From an uncultured Collinsella sp. (lineage in GTDB: Bacteria; Actinomycetota; Coriobacteriia; Coriobacteriales; Coriobacteriaceae), in the NCBI GenBank assembly GCA_902491395.1, contig CABUHO010000005.1, forward strand, positions 48,576 through 112,575: a stretch of DNA of 64,000 bases. The letters are read 5' to 3'. The notes below the pieces were generated by a model. The model was given only the letters and a program-made list of their open reading frames with translations, did not search any database and was not told the origin of the DNA. The translations under genes and the position numbers were made by a program. Positions within the stretch are counted from its first letter, which is position 1. Each line of letters begins with the position of its first letter. Of the stretch, positions 33,005-41,856 are shown piece after piece.

Positions 33005-33045
33005 AAAAGGCGCCGCGACGATCCATGTGTCGCGGCGCCTTTTTT
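33005..33045. terminator. Bidirectional intrinsic terminator
   Basis: AAAGGCGCCGCGAC pairs with GTCGCGGCGCCTTT and is followed by a run of T on the plus strand and TTTT on the minus strand. It separates convergent genes. Confidence 0.9.
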
Positions 33046-33100
33046 GATTGGTTATCGCTTGAGTCACCGCAAGGCGGCCGCTCCCCTATTTGCCAAGAGC

Positions 33101-35050
33101 CTACAGCTCGCAGGCGATCTTGTAGCCATCGCCGATGGCGTCGCGGATGTTGCCGCACTTGTTGGCATCGCCCAGCACGTGGGTGGCAACACCGGCTGCG
33201 GCCAGGTCGTCGGCCAGCTTGGTATTGGGACGATAGCCCATGGCAAGCACCAGCGTATCGGCACCGGTGATGGTGTGGACCTCGCCGTCCTTCTCGTAGC
33301 TGATAGTGTCCTCGGTGATCTCGGTCACCTTGGCCTCGGTCAGCACGTGGACGCCCTTGGAGAGCATGCGCGTGATGAGCACCGCGCGGCCGGCGCCGCC
33401 CTCGTTGGCGGCGAGCGTCTTGGTCATCTCGATAACGGTGACATCGCGATTGGCCGGCGACAAGTCGTTGACCAGCGGGGCCAGGTAATCGGCCGTCTCG
33501 CAGCCAACGGTGCCGCCGCCCACAATGACGATCTTCTTGCCCGGGAAAGCCTTGCCGCCCAGCAGGTCATCAGCCGTCATGACCTGCTTAAAGCTCTGCA
33601 TAAAGGCCGGCGCGATGGGTTCGGCGCCATAGGCCAGGACAACCTCGTAACCCGCGTAGTCGCGCTGGATGTCCTCGGCGGTCAGCTCGGTGCCAAATAC
33701 GCACCTCACGCCGGCCTCGGCCAGGCGACGGTACTGATACTTGATCACGCGGGTGAGCTCCTGCTTTGCCGGCGGAACAGCTGCGATGCGCATCTCGCCG
33801 CCCGGCTCGTCCTGCTTATCCACAAGCACCACGTTGTGGCCGCGCTTGGCGGCAATGTAGGCCGCCTCCATGCCCGCAGGACCAGCGCCCACAACCAGTA
33901 CGTTCTTGGCCTCGGCGGCAGGCTCGTAGCCGGCCTCGTCGCGCTCCACGTCCGGGTTGACGGTGCAGGAGATACGCTTGCCAAACATGATGCCGTTCAG
34001 GCAGCGCAGGCAACCGATGCAGGGGCGGATCTCGTCGGCGTTGCCGGCAGCCGCCTTGTTGCAGAACTCGGCATCGCACAGATTGGCGCGGCCCATCATG
34101 CAGATGTCGGCGGCGCCGTCCTCGATCAGCTCCTCGGCAATCCATGCCTCATTGATACGGCCGACCGTGGCAACGGGAATGTTCACATGCTTTTTGATCT
34201 CACGCGAGCAGGCGGCGTGCGAGGCCTGCTGCGTGCCGGCGGCGGGAATCGCGGAGCCGCGCTTGATGGTGGTGCCGCCCGACACATGAATCATGTCGAC
34301 GCCGGCCTTCTCCAGGCGACGCGAGACGTAGATCATGTCGTTGAGGGTCAGGCCGCCATCGGTGTACTCGTCGCCCGAGATACGGACGTCGATGATAAAG
34401 TCCTTGCCGCAGCGCTCGCGAATCTCGGCGATGACCTCGAGCAGGAAGCGCATGCGGGCGTCGAGCGAGCCGCCGTACTCGTCGGTGCGCTTGTTGTAGA
34501 GCGGAGTCAAAAAGCCGCCGAGCATGCCATGGGCGTGCGCCGCATGAACCTCGACGCCATCGACACCGGCTTTCTGCATACGAACGGCAGCGTCACCGAA
34601 CTGATGTGTAAGCTCGTGGATCTCGTCAACCGTGATGGGGCGCGGCGCCTCGCGGGCATAGGACGGGCCCACAAAGGACGGAGCGATGAGGCGCGGGGTG
34701 CCCGGAATGTTGAAGGCCATGTAGGCGGGGTGGAAGAGCTGCGGCATGATCTTGCAACCATACTCGTGGACGGCCGCGGCGAGCTTTTCCCAGCCGGGGA
34801 TAAACGTGTCGTCGTAGCAGCACATGTCACCCGGCAGATAGGTATAGGTGGGCTCGACCGTCACGACCTCGGTGATGATCAGGCCCACGCCGCCCTTGGC
34901 GCGGGCACGGTAATGATCGACCAAATCGTCGGTCACATAGCCATGATCGGCCAGGTTGGTGGACACCGGCGGCATAAAGACGCGGTTCTTGACCTCGGTC
35001 GTACCGACCTTGATCGGGCTAAAGAGCATCGGGTAGGCGGAGGACTCCAT
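33101..35050 (-). CDS. Old-yellow-enzyme family NADH:flavin oxidoreductase (2-enoate reductase type)
   Basis: 649 residues, three-domain flavoenzyme like 2,4-dienoyl-CoA reductase, 2-enoate reductase and BaiCD. The TIM barrel (1-about 340) binds FMN (VEVHAAHAHGMLGGFLTP). The [4Fe-4S] motif is CIGCLRCLNGIMFGKRISC (C-x2-C-x2-C-x11-C). The C-terminus binds FAD and NAD(P) (VVGAGPAGMEAAY; IVGGGTVGCETADYL). Such enzymes reduce C=C bonds conjugated to a carbonyl. It is last in the strand order after GH105, a TIM-barrel isomerase and a GltD-like protein. A role on unsaturated uronates or on plant phenolic acids tied to pectin is inference. AAAGGA precedes ATG 35050. Confidence 0.9.
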   Translation of the reverse strand: MESSAYPMLFSPIKVGTTEVKNRVFMPPVSTNLADHGYVTDDLVDHYRARAKGGVGLIITEVVTVEPTYTYLPGDMCCYDDTFIPGWEKLAAAVHEYGCKIMPQLFHPAYMAFNIPGTPRLIAPSFVGPSYAREAPRPITVDEIHELTHQFGDAAVRMQKAGVDGVEVHAAHAHGMLGGFLTPLYNKRTDEYGGSLDARMRFLLEVIAEIRERCGKDFIIDVRISGDEYTDGGLTLNDMIYVSRRLEKAGVDMIHVSGGTTIKRGSAIPAAGTQQASHAACSREIKKHVNIPVATVGRINEAWIAEELIEDGAADICMMGRANLCDAEFCNKAAAGNADEIRPCIGCLRCLNGIMFGKRISCTVNPDVERDEAGYEPAAEAKNVLVVGAGPAGMEAAYIAAKRGHNVVLVDKQDEPGGEMRIAAVPPAKQELTRVIKYQYRRLAEAGVRCVFGTELTAEDIQRDYAGYEVVLAYGAEPIAPAFMQSFKQVMTADDLLGGKAFPGKKIVIVGGGTVGCETADYLAPLVNDLSPANRDVTVIEMTKTLAANEGGAGRAVLITRMLSKGVHVLTEAKVTEITEDTISYEKDGEVHTITGADTLVLAMGYRPNTKLADDLAAAGVATHVLGDANKCGNIRDAIGDGYKIACEL

Positions 35051-35167
35051 ACAGGGTTCCTTTCGTTTGAGCCGCTCGGCGGCAATTGCTAACGTACTTA
35101 TCGTATCAGCAACCGCGCTGTACCCGACCGTGCACGTTCCCCCGGCTTTTACTCAGCCCACAAAAAA

Positions 35168-35233
35168 GTTGCGGTGGAATACGGCGTAGATAAGGCCTTT
35201 GACAGCCAAAACAGTCCGTATTTCACCGCAACT
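35168..35233. repeat. Family 4 inverted repeat
   Basis: GTTGCGGTGGAATACGG and CCGTATTTCACCGCAAC arms, 16 nt after the stop of the GltD-like gene. G-to-C changes relative to the copy at 30062 occur on both arms (GGGAC to CGGAC type), keeping the pairing. Confidence 0.7.
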
Positions 35234-35248
35234 GATGGGTGGGATGGG

Positions 35249-36466
35249 TTAGAGGCCCAGATAGCTGGTCATGCCTTCGACGGCGAGCTTGGCGCCGGCT
35301 ACAGCATGGACCACAGTGAGCGGGCCGTTGACCACGTCGCCGGCGGCAAAGACGCCCGGCACGGTGGTCATGCCGCACTCATCGACCGAAAGAAGACCGC
35401 GATGGTCGGTCTCCAGACCGCCCGTCGTAAGCACCAGCTTGTCCTTAGGCACTTGCGAGGCCGCAATCACAACCGTGTCGGCGGGCACATGGTCAAGTTC
35501 TTCCTCGTAGCCCACCACGTTGTCGTCCTCGTCAAAGATAGCCGTCTCGAACACCGGACCGTTATCGTCGATGGCGCAGATCGCCTTGCCGCGCACGATC
35601 TCGGCACCGTCAAGCTCGGTCAGCTCCACCTCGTCATCGATGGCCGAGATATGGCGCGATCGGGCATACACGGTAACCTTGCGAGCGCCCGAGCGCAGAG
35701 CCGTACGGGCAACATCCATGGCCACGTTGCCGGCGCCGATAACCGCCACGTTCTGACCGATCGCCACGCTCGTGGGATCGACCAGATAATCGATACCAAA
35801 CAGCGCGTTGCCGCGCGACTCGCCGGGGATACCCAGCTTGCGGGCGCGCCAGGTACCGGTACCGACAAAGACCGCATCGTAGCCGTCGCGCAGCAGGTCG
35901 TCGATATGCAGCGCGCCGCCGATGGTGGTCGAGGGACGGACGCGTACGCCAAGCGAGCACATCACGTGACGGTACTTTTGCACGAGTGCGCGGGGCAAGC
36001 GAAACTCCGGGATACCGTACTCCAGCACGCCGCCGATCTCGGGGCGCTGCTCAAACACCGTGACGGCACAGCCCAGCTGGGCCATCTTAATGGCCACGGT
36101 AATGCCGGCAGGACCGGAACCGACCACGGCAACCTGCTTGCCGCACGACGGCGCGGGCTTCCACTCCTTGCGGTCCAAATATGCCGTCGAGATATAGTTC
36201 TCGATACTCGAAAAATGCACCGGTGTGCCCTTGCGGCCCTGGATGCACGCGCCCTCGCACTGGCCCGAATGATTGCAGACCATGGAACAGACCGCGCTCA
36301 TGGGGTTGTTCTGGAACAGCAGCTCACCCGCCTCTTCCAGGCGACGCTGCTTGAACAAGTCAATGACCTGCGGAATAGGCGTCTGCACCGGGCAGCCTTT
36401 AAGCTGGCAGAACGCCCTTTTGCAACCTAGGCAACGATTCGCCTCTTCGACAATGTGGATAGCCAC
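35249..36466 (-). CDS. GltD-like FAD/NAD(P) oxidoreductase with Fe-S N-terminus
   Basis: 405 residues. The N-terminal double Fe-S domain has CLGCKRAFCQLKGCP and CSMVCNHSGQCEGAC, as in the glutamate synthase small subunit and DPYD. VVGSGPAGITVA binds FAD and VIGAGNVAMDVARTALR binds NADPH. No glutamate synthase large subunit is nearby, so it likely serves as an electron-transfer partner for another enzyme, perhaps the flavoenzyme encoded next to it. The start is set at GTG 36466, which has AAGGGGAG 4-5 nt upstream. The frame extends to a TTG at 36493 with no ribosome site. Confidence 0.87.
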   Translation of the reverse strand: MAIHIVEEANRCLGCKRAFCQLKGCPVQTPIPQVIDLFKQRRLEEAGELLFQNNPMSAVCSMVCNHSGQCEGACIQGRKGTPVHFSSIENYISTAYLDRKEWKPAPSCGKQVAVVGSGPAGITVAIKMAQLGCAVTVFEQRPEIGGVLEYGIPEFRLPRALVQKYRHVMCSLGVRVRPSTTIGGALHIDDLLRDGYDAVFVGTGTWRARKLGIPGESRGNALFGIDYLVDPTSVAIGQNVAVIGAGNVAMDVARTALRSGARKVTVYARSRHISAIDDEVELTELDGAEIVRGKAICAIDDNGPVFETAIFDEDDNVVGYEEELDHVPADTVVIAASQVPKDKLVLTTGGLETDHRGLLSVDECGMTTVPGVFAAGDVVNGPLTVVHAVAGAKLAVEGMTSYLGL

Positions 36467-36569
36467 GCAACTCCCCTTTTTGATGTAATCCAATGAGGCG
36501 ACGATAAAAACCCTTCACCGCCGCCCCCAGTCAAGCAAACTCAATATGCCGCCACGGCAAAAGCCAATG

Positions 36570-37499
36570 CTATATCTCGCGATGCGGAGCCCCGCAGCGA
36601 GCGGACATGCGCTCGAGTGTCGCCAGGCAGCTAACCGCCGTCGCCGGCACGCTGTTCTCGACCACGCAAGGAATCCCCGAACAGGCGGCAGCCGCCCAGG
36701 CCACCACGGGCTCAAAGTCATAGCGGCCCGTCTCGCCCACGCCGTGGCACACCAGGCGAGAACCCGTACCGTCGCACCAGCCTGCTTCGTCCTCGTTGTC
36801 GACGACCTCAAAATCCTTGGCGTGCAGCACGCGAATCTTACTGCCGCATAAGTAGAGCATACGCGCGGTGATTTCCTGCGCCTCGCCAACGACGCTGGGA
36901 TGCAGCAGCGACACCGGGTCGTAGATCACGCCGAGCGCCGGGCTCGGGACGCGCTCCAGCACCTCACGGCAGCGATCTGGCGTGTTGACCGTCTCGTTCC
37001 AGCCGGGCTCGATCAGTATTTGCCCACCCACGGCCTCGGCGCACTCGCAGACGCGCGCGAGTCCATCCATAAACGCATCGAGTGCCTCGTCGGTCATACG
37101 GTCGTCAGCAACGCGGTTCTGCGCATTGGGACGACCGGTCTCGGTGCCAACCGGACAGCCGCCGAGCATCTGAGCAAAGTTCAAGCACGCCTCGTACTCG
37201 ACAAAGTTATCCGTGAGCTGTTGTCGATCGGACGTCGCCAGATTCTTATAACAGCCGAGCACGGCGACCGAAACGCCCGCCTCATCGAGCACCGCACGCA
37301 AATGGTCGGCGAGCTCGCGGGTCAGACCGCATCGATCGATTCCCATTGATGCGTAGAGCACCTTGCTCGGCAGCTGAATGCACGAAAAGCCCAGCTCTCC
37401 TGCCATGCGAATGCGTTCCTCGACGGTCCCCTGCGGAAGGTCGTGTAAACGCACGCCCGGAGTAATGGCCCCCACGCTATTCACGCCCCTTATGAGCAT
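36570..37499 (-). CDS. Sugar phosphate isomerase/epimerase family TIM barrel
   Basis: About 309 residues. The AP-endonuclease-2/xylose-isomerase-like barrel is indicated by LGFSCIQLPSK, the metal-ligand Glu in ILIEPGWNETVNTP, IYDPVSLLHP, VLHAKDFEV and PCVVEN. Members include hydroxypyruvate, tagatose and sugar-acid epimerases. The gene overlaps the 3' end of the GH105 gene if ATG 37499 is used. GTG 37475, which follows an AAGGGG at about 10 nt, is an equally good start with no overlap. Either way it is translationally tied to GH105, which suggests it acts on a product of rhamnogalacturonan or pectin breakdown. Confidence 0.82.
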   Translation of the reverse strand: MLIRGVNSVGAITPGVRLHDLPQGTVEERIRMAGELGFSCIQLPSKVLYASMGIDRCGLTRELADHLRAVLDEAGVSVAVLGCYKNLATSDRQQLTDNFVEYEACLNFAQMLGGCPVGTETGRPNAQNRVADDRMTDEALDAFMDGLARVCECAEAVGGQILIEPGWNETVNTPDRCREVLERVPSPALGVIYDPVSLLHPSVVGEAQEITARMLYLCGSKIRVLHAKDFEVVDNEDEAGWCDGTGSRLVCHGVGETGRYDFEPVVAWAAAACSGIPCVVENSVPATAVSCLATLERMSARCGAPHREI

Positions 37500-38715
37500 T
37501 GATGCCCGGGGTGTAGCCGCCAAACGGGTCATCGATGGAGCACACGCCCGAAGGGGCGAGCGGATCGCGCTTACCGGCCAACTTGTCATGATGCATGGTC
37601 TCGATATAGGCTAGCACCAGCGGCGCCACGCCCTTTGCGTCGTTTTTGACGACGGGTTCGCTCATGTAGTAGCCAAACGTGCCCTCGCGGTGCGCGGTGT
37701 TGCCAAGACCCGCCACCAGGCAGATGTTGTCGAGCGCCAGCTGTCCGTCGCGCTCGGACAGGCACGTGTCGCAGATGCCGTCAAACGCACGGCGGCCGTA
37801 CTGGTAGTAGCGCTCGCCCAGCACGCCCAGGCGCACGCCCTTCATGATGGCGTTGGCAAAGATGGCGCTGCCCGACTCCTCCAGATAGTTGGGGGCGATA
37901 TTGGGCAGGTTGATGACCTGGTGCCACATGCCGGTCTTCTCGTCCTGATACGGCAGCATAGCGTCGATCAGGTCGTGGAACATCTTGCGGATCTCGTCCT
38001 TCTCGGCCGACATCGAAGGCGGCATGAGCTCCCAGGTATCGATGAGCGCCATGGCGAACCAGCCCTCGGCGCGCAGCCAGAAGTTGGCCGAAAGGCCGGT
38101 GACGGGATCGCACCAGAACTGCTTGCGGCTCGCGTCGTAAGCGTGATAGTACAGGCCGTTGAGGGGGTTGCGCATCAGGTCGTGCACCACCTGGAACATA
38201 TGGAAGCTATCCGAGCAGGCACGGCGGTTGTGGAAGCTCAGCTCGTACTGCATGTAGAACGGCTGCGCCATGTACATGCCGTCGAGCCAAATCTGGTTGG
38301 GATAGACGGCCTTGTGCCAAAACACACCCTCTTTGGTACGCGGCTGGGTCTCGAGCTGGCGATAGATCGTGTCCATGGCGGCACGGTACTTGGGCTTGCC
38401 CACCAGGTCATAGAGTTTGTAGAGGGTTTTGCCCGCGTTGACGTTGTCGAGGTTGTACTCCTGGGGATCGTAATGCTTGATGGTGCCGTCATCCTGGACA
38501 AAGAAGTCGATATAGTCGTCGGCGAAGGTCAGATAACGCTGCTCGCCGGTGATCTCGTACAGCTCGATGAGCGCCTTGATCATGCAGCCGTCAATGTAAT
38601 TCCAGGTGTTCTCCTTGCCGGCGCGAAGCTTTTCGATGTTCCAGGCCGGCGCCTGAGGCGTAGAGGTCTCGATCAACTGCTCGATATAACGGTCCAGAAT
38701 CTGATTGCAACCCAT
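37477..38715 (-). CDS. GH105/GH88 unsaturated glycuronyl hydrolase
   Basis: 412 residues, (alpha/alpha)6 barrel of the YteR/YesR/RhiN type. The catalytic region NQIWLDGMYMAQPFY holds the Asp that hydrates the C4-C5 double bond. HYDPQEYNLDNVNAGKTL, FWLRAEGWFAMALID and GTFGYYMSEP are further family segments. It releases unsaturated galacturonate from oligosaccharides produced by pectate or rhamnogalacturonan lyases. No signal peptide is seen, so it acts in the cytoplasm. ATG 38715 has GAGGGGAC 6 nt upstream. Two uronate operators lie 27-80 nt upstream. It leads a unit with the isomerase, GltD-like and flavoenzyme genes. Confidence 0.93.
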   Translation of the reverse strand: MGCNQILDRYIEQLIETSTPQAPAWNIEKLRAGKENTWNYIDGCMIKALIELYEITGEQRYLTFADDYIDFFVQDDGTIKHYDPQEYNLDNVNAGKTLYKLYDLVGKPKYRAAMDTIYRQLETQPRTKEGVFWHKAVYPNQIWLDGMYMAQPFYMQYELSFHNRRACSDSFHMFQVVHDLMRNPLNGLYYHAYDASRKQFWCDPVTGLSANFWLRAEGWFAMALIDTWELMPPSMSAEKDEIRKMFHDLIDAMLPYQDEKTGMWHQVINLPNIAPNYLEESGSAIFANAIMKGVRLGVLGERYYQYGRRAFDGICDTCLSERDGQLALDNICLVAGLGNTAHREGTFGYYMSEPVVKNDAKGVAPLVLAYIETMHHDKLAGKRDPLAPSGVCSIDDPFGGYTPGINAHKGRE

Positions 38716-38741
38716 TGCTGTCCCCTCTGACGTTATTGATG

Positions 38742-38807
38742 GGTGAACGTTAACCTAGTGTAACGCGAACGGGGATTATAGGGTGAACGTTAACCCTATA
38801 ATCCCCG
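38742..38807. promoter_or_regulatory. Paired uronate operators and a 38-bp palindrome
   Basis: GGTGAACGTTAACC occurs at 38742-38755 and again at 38782-38795, 40 bp apart. The second copy is the centre of a near-perfect 38-bp palindrome (38770-38807) with flanks GGGGATTATAGGG and CCCTATAATCCCC. A TATAAT is present on each strand. It lies upstream of GH105. Confidence 0.65.
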
Positions 38808-38821
38808 TGAACGGCAGACTT

Positions 38822-39490
38822 TTAACGGCAAACGGCGGTGAGACCCGCGGCGATGCGATGCGCCAGGCGCTCATAGCCGGCAGGGCTGTAATGCAGACCG
38901 TCCGGCATGTAGAGCTCGCGGTGCTCCGGCAAAAACGGGCTGATGCCGCTTTGCGCATACAGGTCGATCACCGGCACCGAGTAGCGATCGCAGACCTCCA
39001 GCATCGCCTTTACGTAGGCAACCTGCGTCAGGCCCAGATGGTTGGCCTCGTCGCTTGCCGGGATATCCTTCTCGTGCTTACCACTTGTCTTGCACGGCGT
39101 CATAAACACCAGCTTTGCCTGAGGCGAGCGCGCCGTGATGGTGCGGATCAGGTAGTCGAGCGCACCGTAGAACTCGTGCACGTCCGTGCTGCCCAGCTCT
39201 CCCATCGGCACGTTACGGCTAAAGTCGTTAACGCCGCCAAAGACGATGCAGATGTCTGCCGCGTGATCGATGCCGTCCAAACGCTCAACAAACGAATCGG
39301 TACGGTCGGCCTTGACGGCAATACGCGAACCCTTAATGCCAAAATTCTCGACCGTAGCGCCGCCCAGCAGCGCACCCAGGTGCGAGGTCCAGGAGATGTC
39401 GTTACCTCCCCCGCCGCATCCGTTATCGCCCCAGGTGGTCGAATCGCCAAAGCAGCAGATGGTCGATTCGCTCAAGTTTTTCGTTTCCAT
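38822..39490 (-). CDS. SGNH/GDSL hydrolase, probable pectin acetylesterase type
   Basis: 222 residues. CFGDSTTWG (block I, Ser nucleophile), FGGVNDF (block III Asn) and MPDGLHYSPAGYERLAHRI (block V Asp and His) define the SGNH fold. There is no signal peptide, so it is cytoplasmic. Between pectinesterase and GH105 genes, it most likely removes acetyl groups from imported rhamnogalacturonan or galacturonan oligomers, as rhamnogalacturonan acetylesterases do (inference). The start is ATG 39490 with GAGGAG 6 nt upstream; an upstream ATG at 39550 lacks one. Confidence 0.87.
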   Translation of the reverse strand: METKNLSESTICCFGDSTTWGDNGCGGGGNDISWTSHLGALLGGATVENFGIKGSRIAVKADRTDSFVERLDGIDHAADICIVFGGVNDFSRNVPMGELGSTDVHEFYGALDYLIRTITARSPQAKLVFMTPCKTSGKHEKDIPASDEANHLGLTQVAYVKAMLEVCDRYSVPVIDLYAQSGISPFLPEHRELYMPDGLHYSPAGYERLAHRIAAGLTAVCR

Positions 39491-39559
39491 ATTCTTCTCC
39501 TCACCCGCACACCGGCGGTCATACAGGTACATACCGTTCATTCGCAACATGCCGAGGGG

Positions 39560-41725
39560 CTATGCGTGGGCGCATTCTGCAACTTGCGAATCGAGCCATT
39601 CGATATCCTCGGCAAGATGCGCCACGCCAAGATGGTGTCCACCCGGACACACCTCGTGCCGAAGACCTCCTCTGCGGCCCAGCAACTCGTAGGCATCGCG
39701 CGCGATTTTGAGTTGCTCGTCAACATTTTTGAGCCCGCGTGCCCCATTCAGATGATCCTCTTCGCAACTTTGGACCAACAACGGCCGTGGCGCGACAAGC
39801 GATGCAATGTCGCCCATATCGAGCAGACGCCAAAGTCCAGGCGTGTAATTACAGCTGCAATTGCCGTTGAGATGCAGCAGCGAGTCATCAACGCCATATA
39901 GATAGCCCGAGACAAACGCCTTGCGCACGCGCGGGTCGAGCGCGGCCAGATAGAGCGTCATGTACCCACCGCCCGAGAAGCCAAAGCAGCCCAGGTCGTC
40001 CATGGCAATGTCACCGCGTGTCTCCAAGTAATCAATCAAGCGCATGTTGTCCCAGGCGTTGAGGCCCGCGACCGTAAGACCCAGCGGCTCGGCCATACGT
40101 GCTTGATTCAGACACGTACCGCGCAGGTAGCTGTTCTCGTCGTCGCCCTGACCCTTCCAGTCACGACGGTATCCCCAACCACGCGCATCGGGGCAGACGG
40201 TCACGTAACCCATGCGCGCCAAACGCAGACCGTAGTCGTAATTGAACTTACGCACGGCATCGTCGACCGCCGGCACGCCCGCAACACCGGCTATGCTTGC
40301 AGCACCCGCCCCCTGGTGACCATGCGGGCAGATATAGCAGCACTTGAGTCCCCGCTCGTCAAGCTTGGGGCGGGACGGCTCCAACAGGTAAAACGGCATC
40401 CATACATCGTGCTCAACCTGCAACACCGCATGAGTACGCACGATGCTGCCGGCAACCCGCACGCGATTGAGCTCACGAATCTCAATCGGGGCGCGGTCCA
40501 TAAGCGAAAGACCCAAAATATCGTACAGGCGAGTCCTGGTCGCAGCCTTCCATGCCTCAAAGTCTGTGGGAGTCTTGCCCGTAAATGCGGCCGAGCGCCC
40601 CTCGCGCTTCAGTCGGGCGCGCAACGCAGGTTCGTCCTCGTAGTACGTCTCGATGTGCACGGTGCGGCCATTGGCAGATAGCCCGGCCGTCTCTACCGCA
40701 TCACCGTCGCCGCCCTCGGGATCCCAACCATCCGCGCCGGCAAGCACTCGGTCACGCGCATAGCGTTCGGAATCCTGACCGGTCAGGCAATGCGCCCACG
40801 GCACCCAAGCGGCAGTATCACCCGCCGGGCCAAACAGGGCACCGCCGGCATACAGGGTGCCGTCATGTGCCGCTGGCTTATTCCAATCCCACCAACCCTC
40901 GAGTGAAATATGGGGGCCCAGCCAGCATTCGAGCAAAACGGTCTGGGCCCACTCGCGCCATGGACGACCCAGATAGACCGATCCGGGGGCAATGTCCTCA
41001 TCGGCTGTAAACGAACAGCCATGAAACACAAATCCGTACGGCTCGCCCTGAGGCGTGGAGGCTGCCGTTACATACCCGTTGACATCCATATCGCGGTTGA
41101 GCGAGCGAATCTCACACCCCTCAAAGTAGGCACGCGCGCCGCCAAAGATAAAGTCGACATCGCCCTCGATCCGGCAACGTCGAAAATACTGCCGCCCCAC
41201 GCGGCGCGGGGCGAACTGCTTGGAGCCTATAAAGCCGCCCGGCTTGGCCTCGCGCGGCGGCAGCGGCCCCAAAAAGAGCGTGTCCTGGTGTCCCTTAATG
41301 CAGCAGGCATCGACAACCAGGCGGTCACCATCGGCATACAGGGCAATCGCCTGACCGACCTCGCGCCCATCACCGGCGTTGTTTTCGATTGTTAGACCCG
41401 CGAGCGTCACGTCGTCGGCATCGACCAGCACCGTGTACGTACGGAAGGTGCCGAGTCTTCCATCCTGGCCGCTACCATCTTCCGAAGGCATCTTGGCACC
41501 CAGGCCTCCCACGATACGCACGCTGTCGGCCGTCTCGCCCTCGAGCATCACATGCGGACGACGAATTTCGACCCGTTCGCGGTACTCACCCGGCGCCACC
41601 AGCACGCGCACCGGCACGGTCACATCGGGCACACACCGCTCCGCCGCCTCAAGCGCCGCCGAAATGCTGCGATACGCACCTTCGCGTTCGAGCGATACCT
41701 CAAAGAGCTGTTCTTTACCACTCAT
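39560..41725 (-). CDS. Pectinesterase (CE8) fused to an alpha/beta-hydrolase esterase
   Basis: 721 residues. Residues 1-about 330 are a pectin methylesterase beta-helix: KGHQDTLFLG, GDVDFIFGGARAYFEGCEI with the catalytic Asp residues, and YLGRPWREWAQ with the substrate Arg. After a linker, residues about 380-721 are an alpha/beta hydrolase with CFGFSGGGYMTLYLAAL as nucleophile elbow and a C-terminal GGHHLG His. This domain resembles acetyl-xylan-esterase or dienelactone-hydrolase-like enzymes. No signal peptide is present, although pectinesterases are usually secreted. The fusion implies removal of methyl and acetyl or acyl groups from imported pectic oligomers. It is downstream of GH28 on the same strand. 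Confidence 0.9.
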   Translation of the reverse strand: MSGKEQLFEVSLEREGAYRSISAALEAAERCVPDVTVPVRVLVAPGEYRERVEIRRPHVMLEGETADSVRIVGGLGAKMPSEDGSGQDGRLGTFRTYTVLVDADDVTLAGLTIENNAGDGREVGQAIALYADGDRLVVDACCIKGHQDTLFLGPLPPREAKPGGFIGSKQFAPRRVGRQYFRRCRIEGDVDFIFGGARAYFEGCEIRSLNRDMDVNGYVTAASTPQGEPYGFVFHGCSFTADEDIAPGSVYLGRPWREWAQTVLLECWLGPHISLEGWWDWNKPAAHDGTLYAGGALFGPAGDTAAWVPWAHCLTGQDSERYARDRVLAGADGWDPEGGDGDAVETAGLSANGRTVHIETYYEDEPALRARLKREGRSAAFTGKTPTDFEAWKAATRTRLYDILGLSLMDRAPIEIRELNRVRVAGSIVRTHAVLQVEHDVWMPFYLLEPSRPKLDERGLKCCYICPHGHQGAGAASIAGVAGVPAVDDAVRKFNYDYGLRLARMGYVTVCPDARGWGYRRDWKGQGDDENSYLRGTCLNQARMAEPLGLTVAGLNAWDNMRLIDYLETRGDIAMDDLGCFGFSGGGYMTLYLAALDPRVRKAFVSGYLYGVDDSLLHLNGNCSCNYTPGLWRLLDMGDIASLVAPRPLLVQSCEEDHLNGARGLKNVDEQLKIARDAYELLGRRGGLRHEVCPGGHHLGVAHLAEDIEWLDSQVAECAHA

Positions 41726-41856
41726 CTGTCATTACGCTTTCTGTCACAGAACACCCACCGTGCAATACCGGCACCTATAGATTGCGTGCGACAGCCGGGC
41801 AGACCCGACCGTCGCACGCCTCAACATGCCGTATTCACTTGTGCAGGAGCACTACC

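Noticed and set aside
35249..36466. Glutamate synthase small subunit GltD
   Set aside because: The domain layout fits, but no large subunit gene is adjacent and the context is pectin catabolism. Called GltD-like only.
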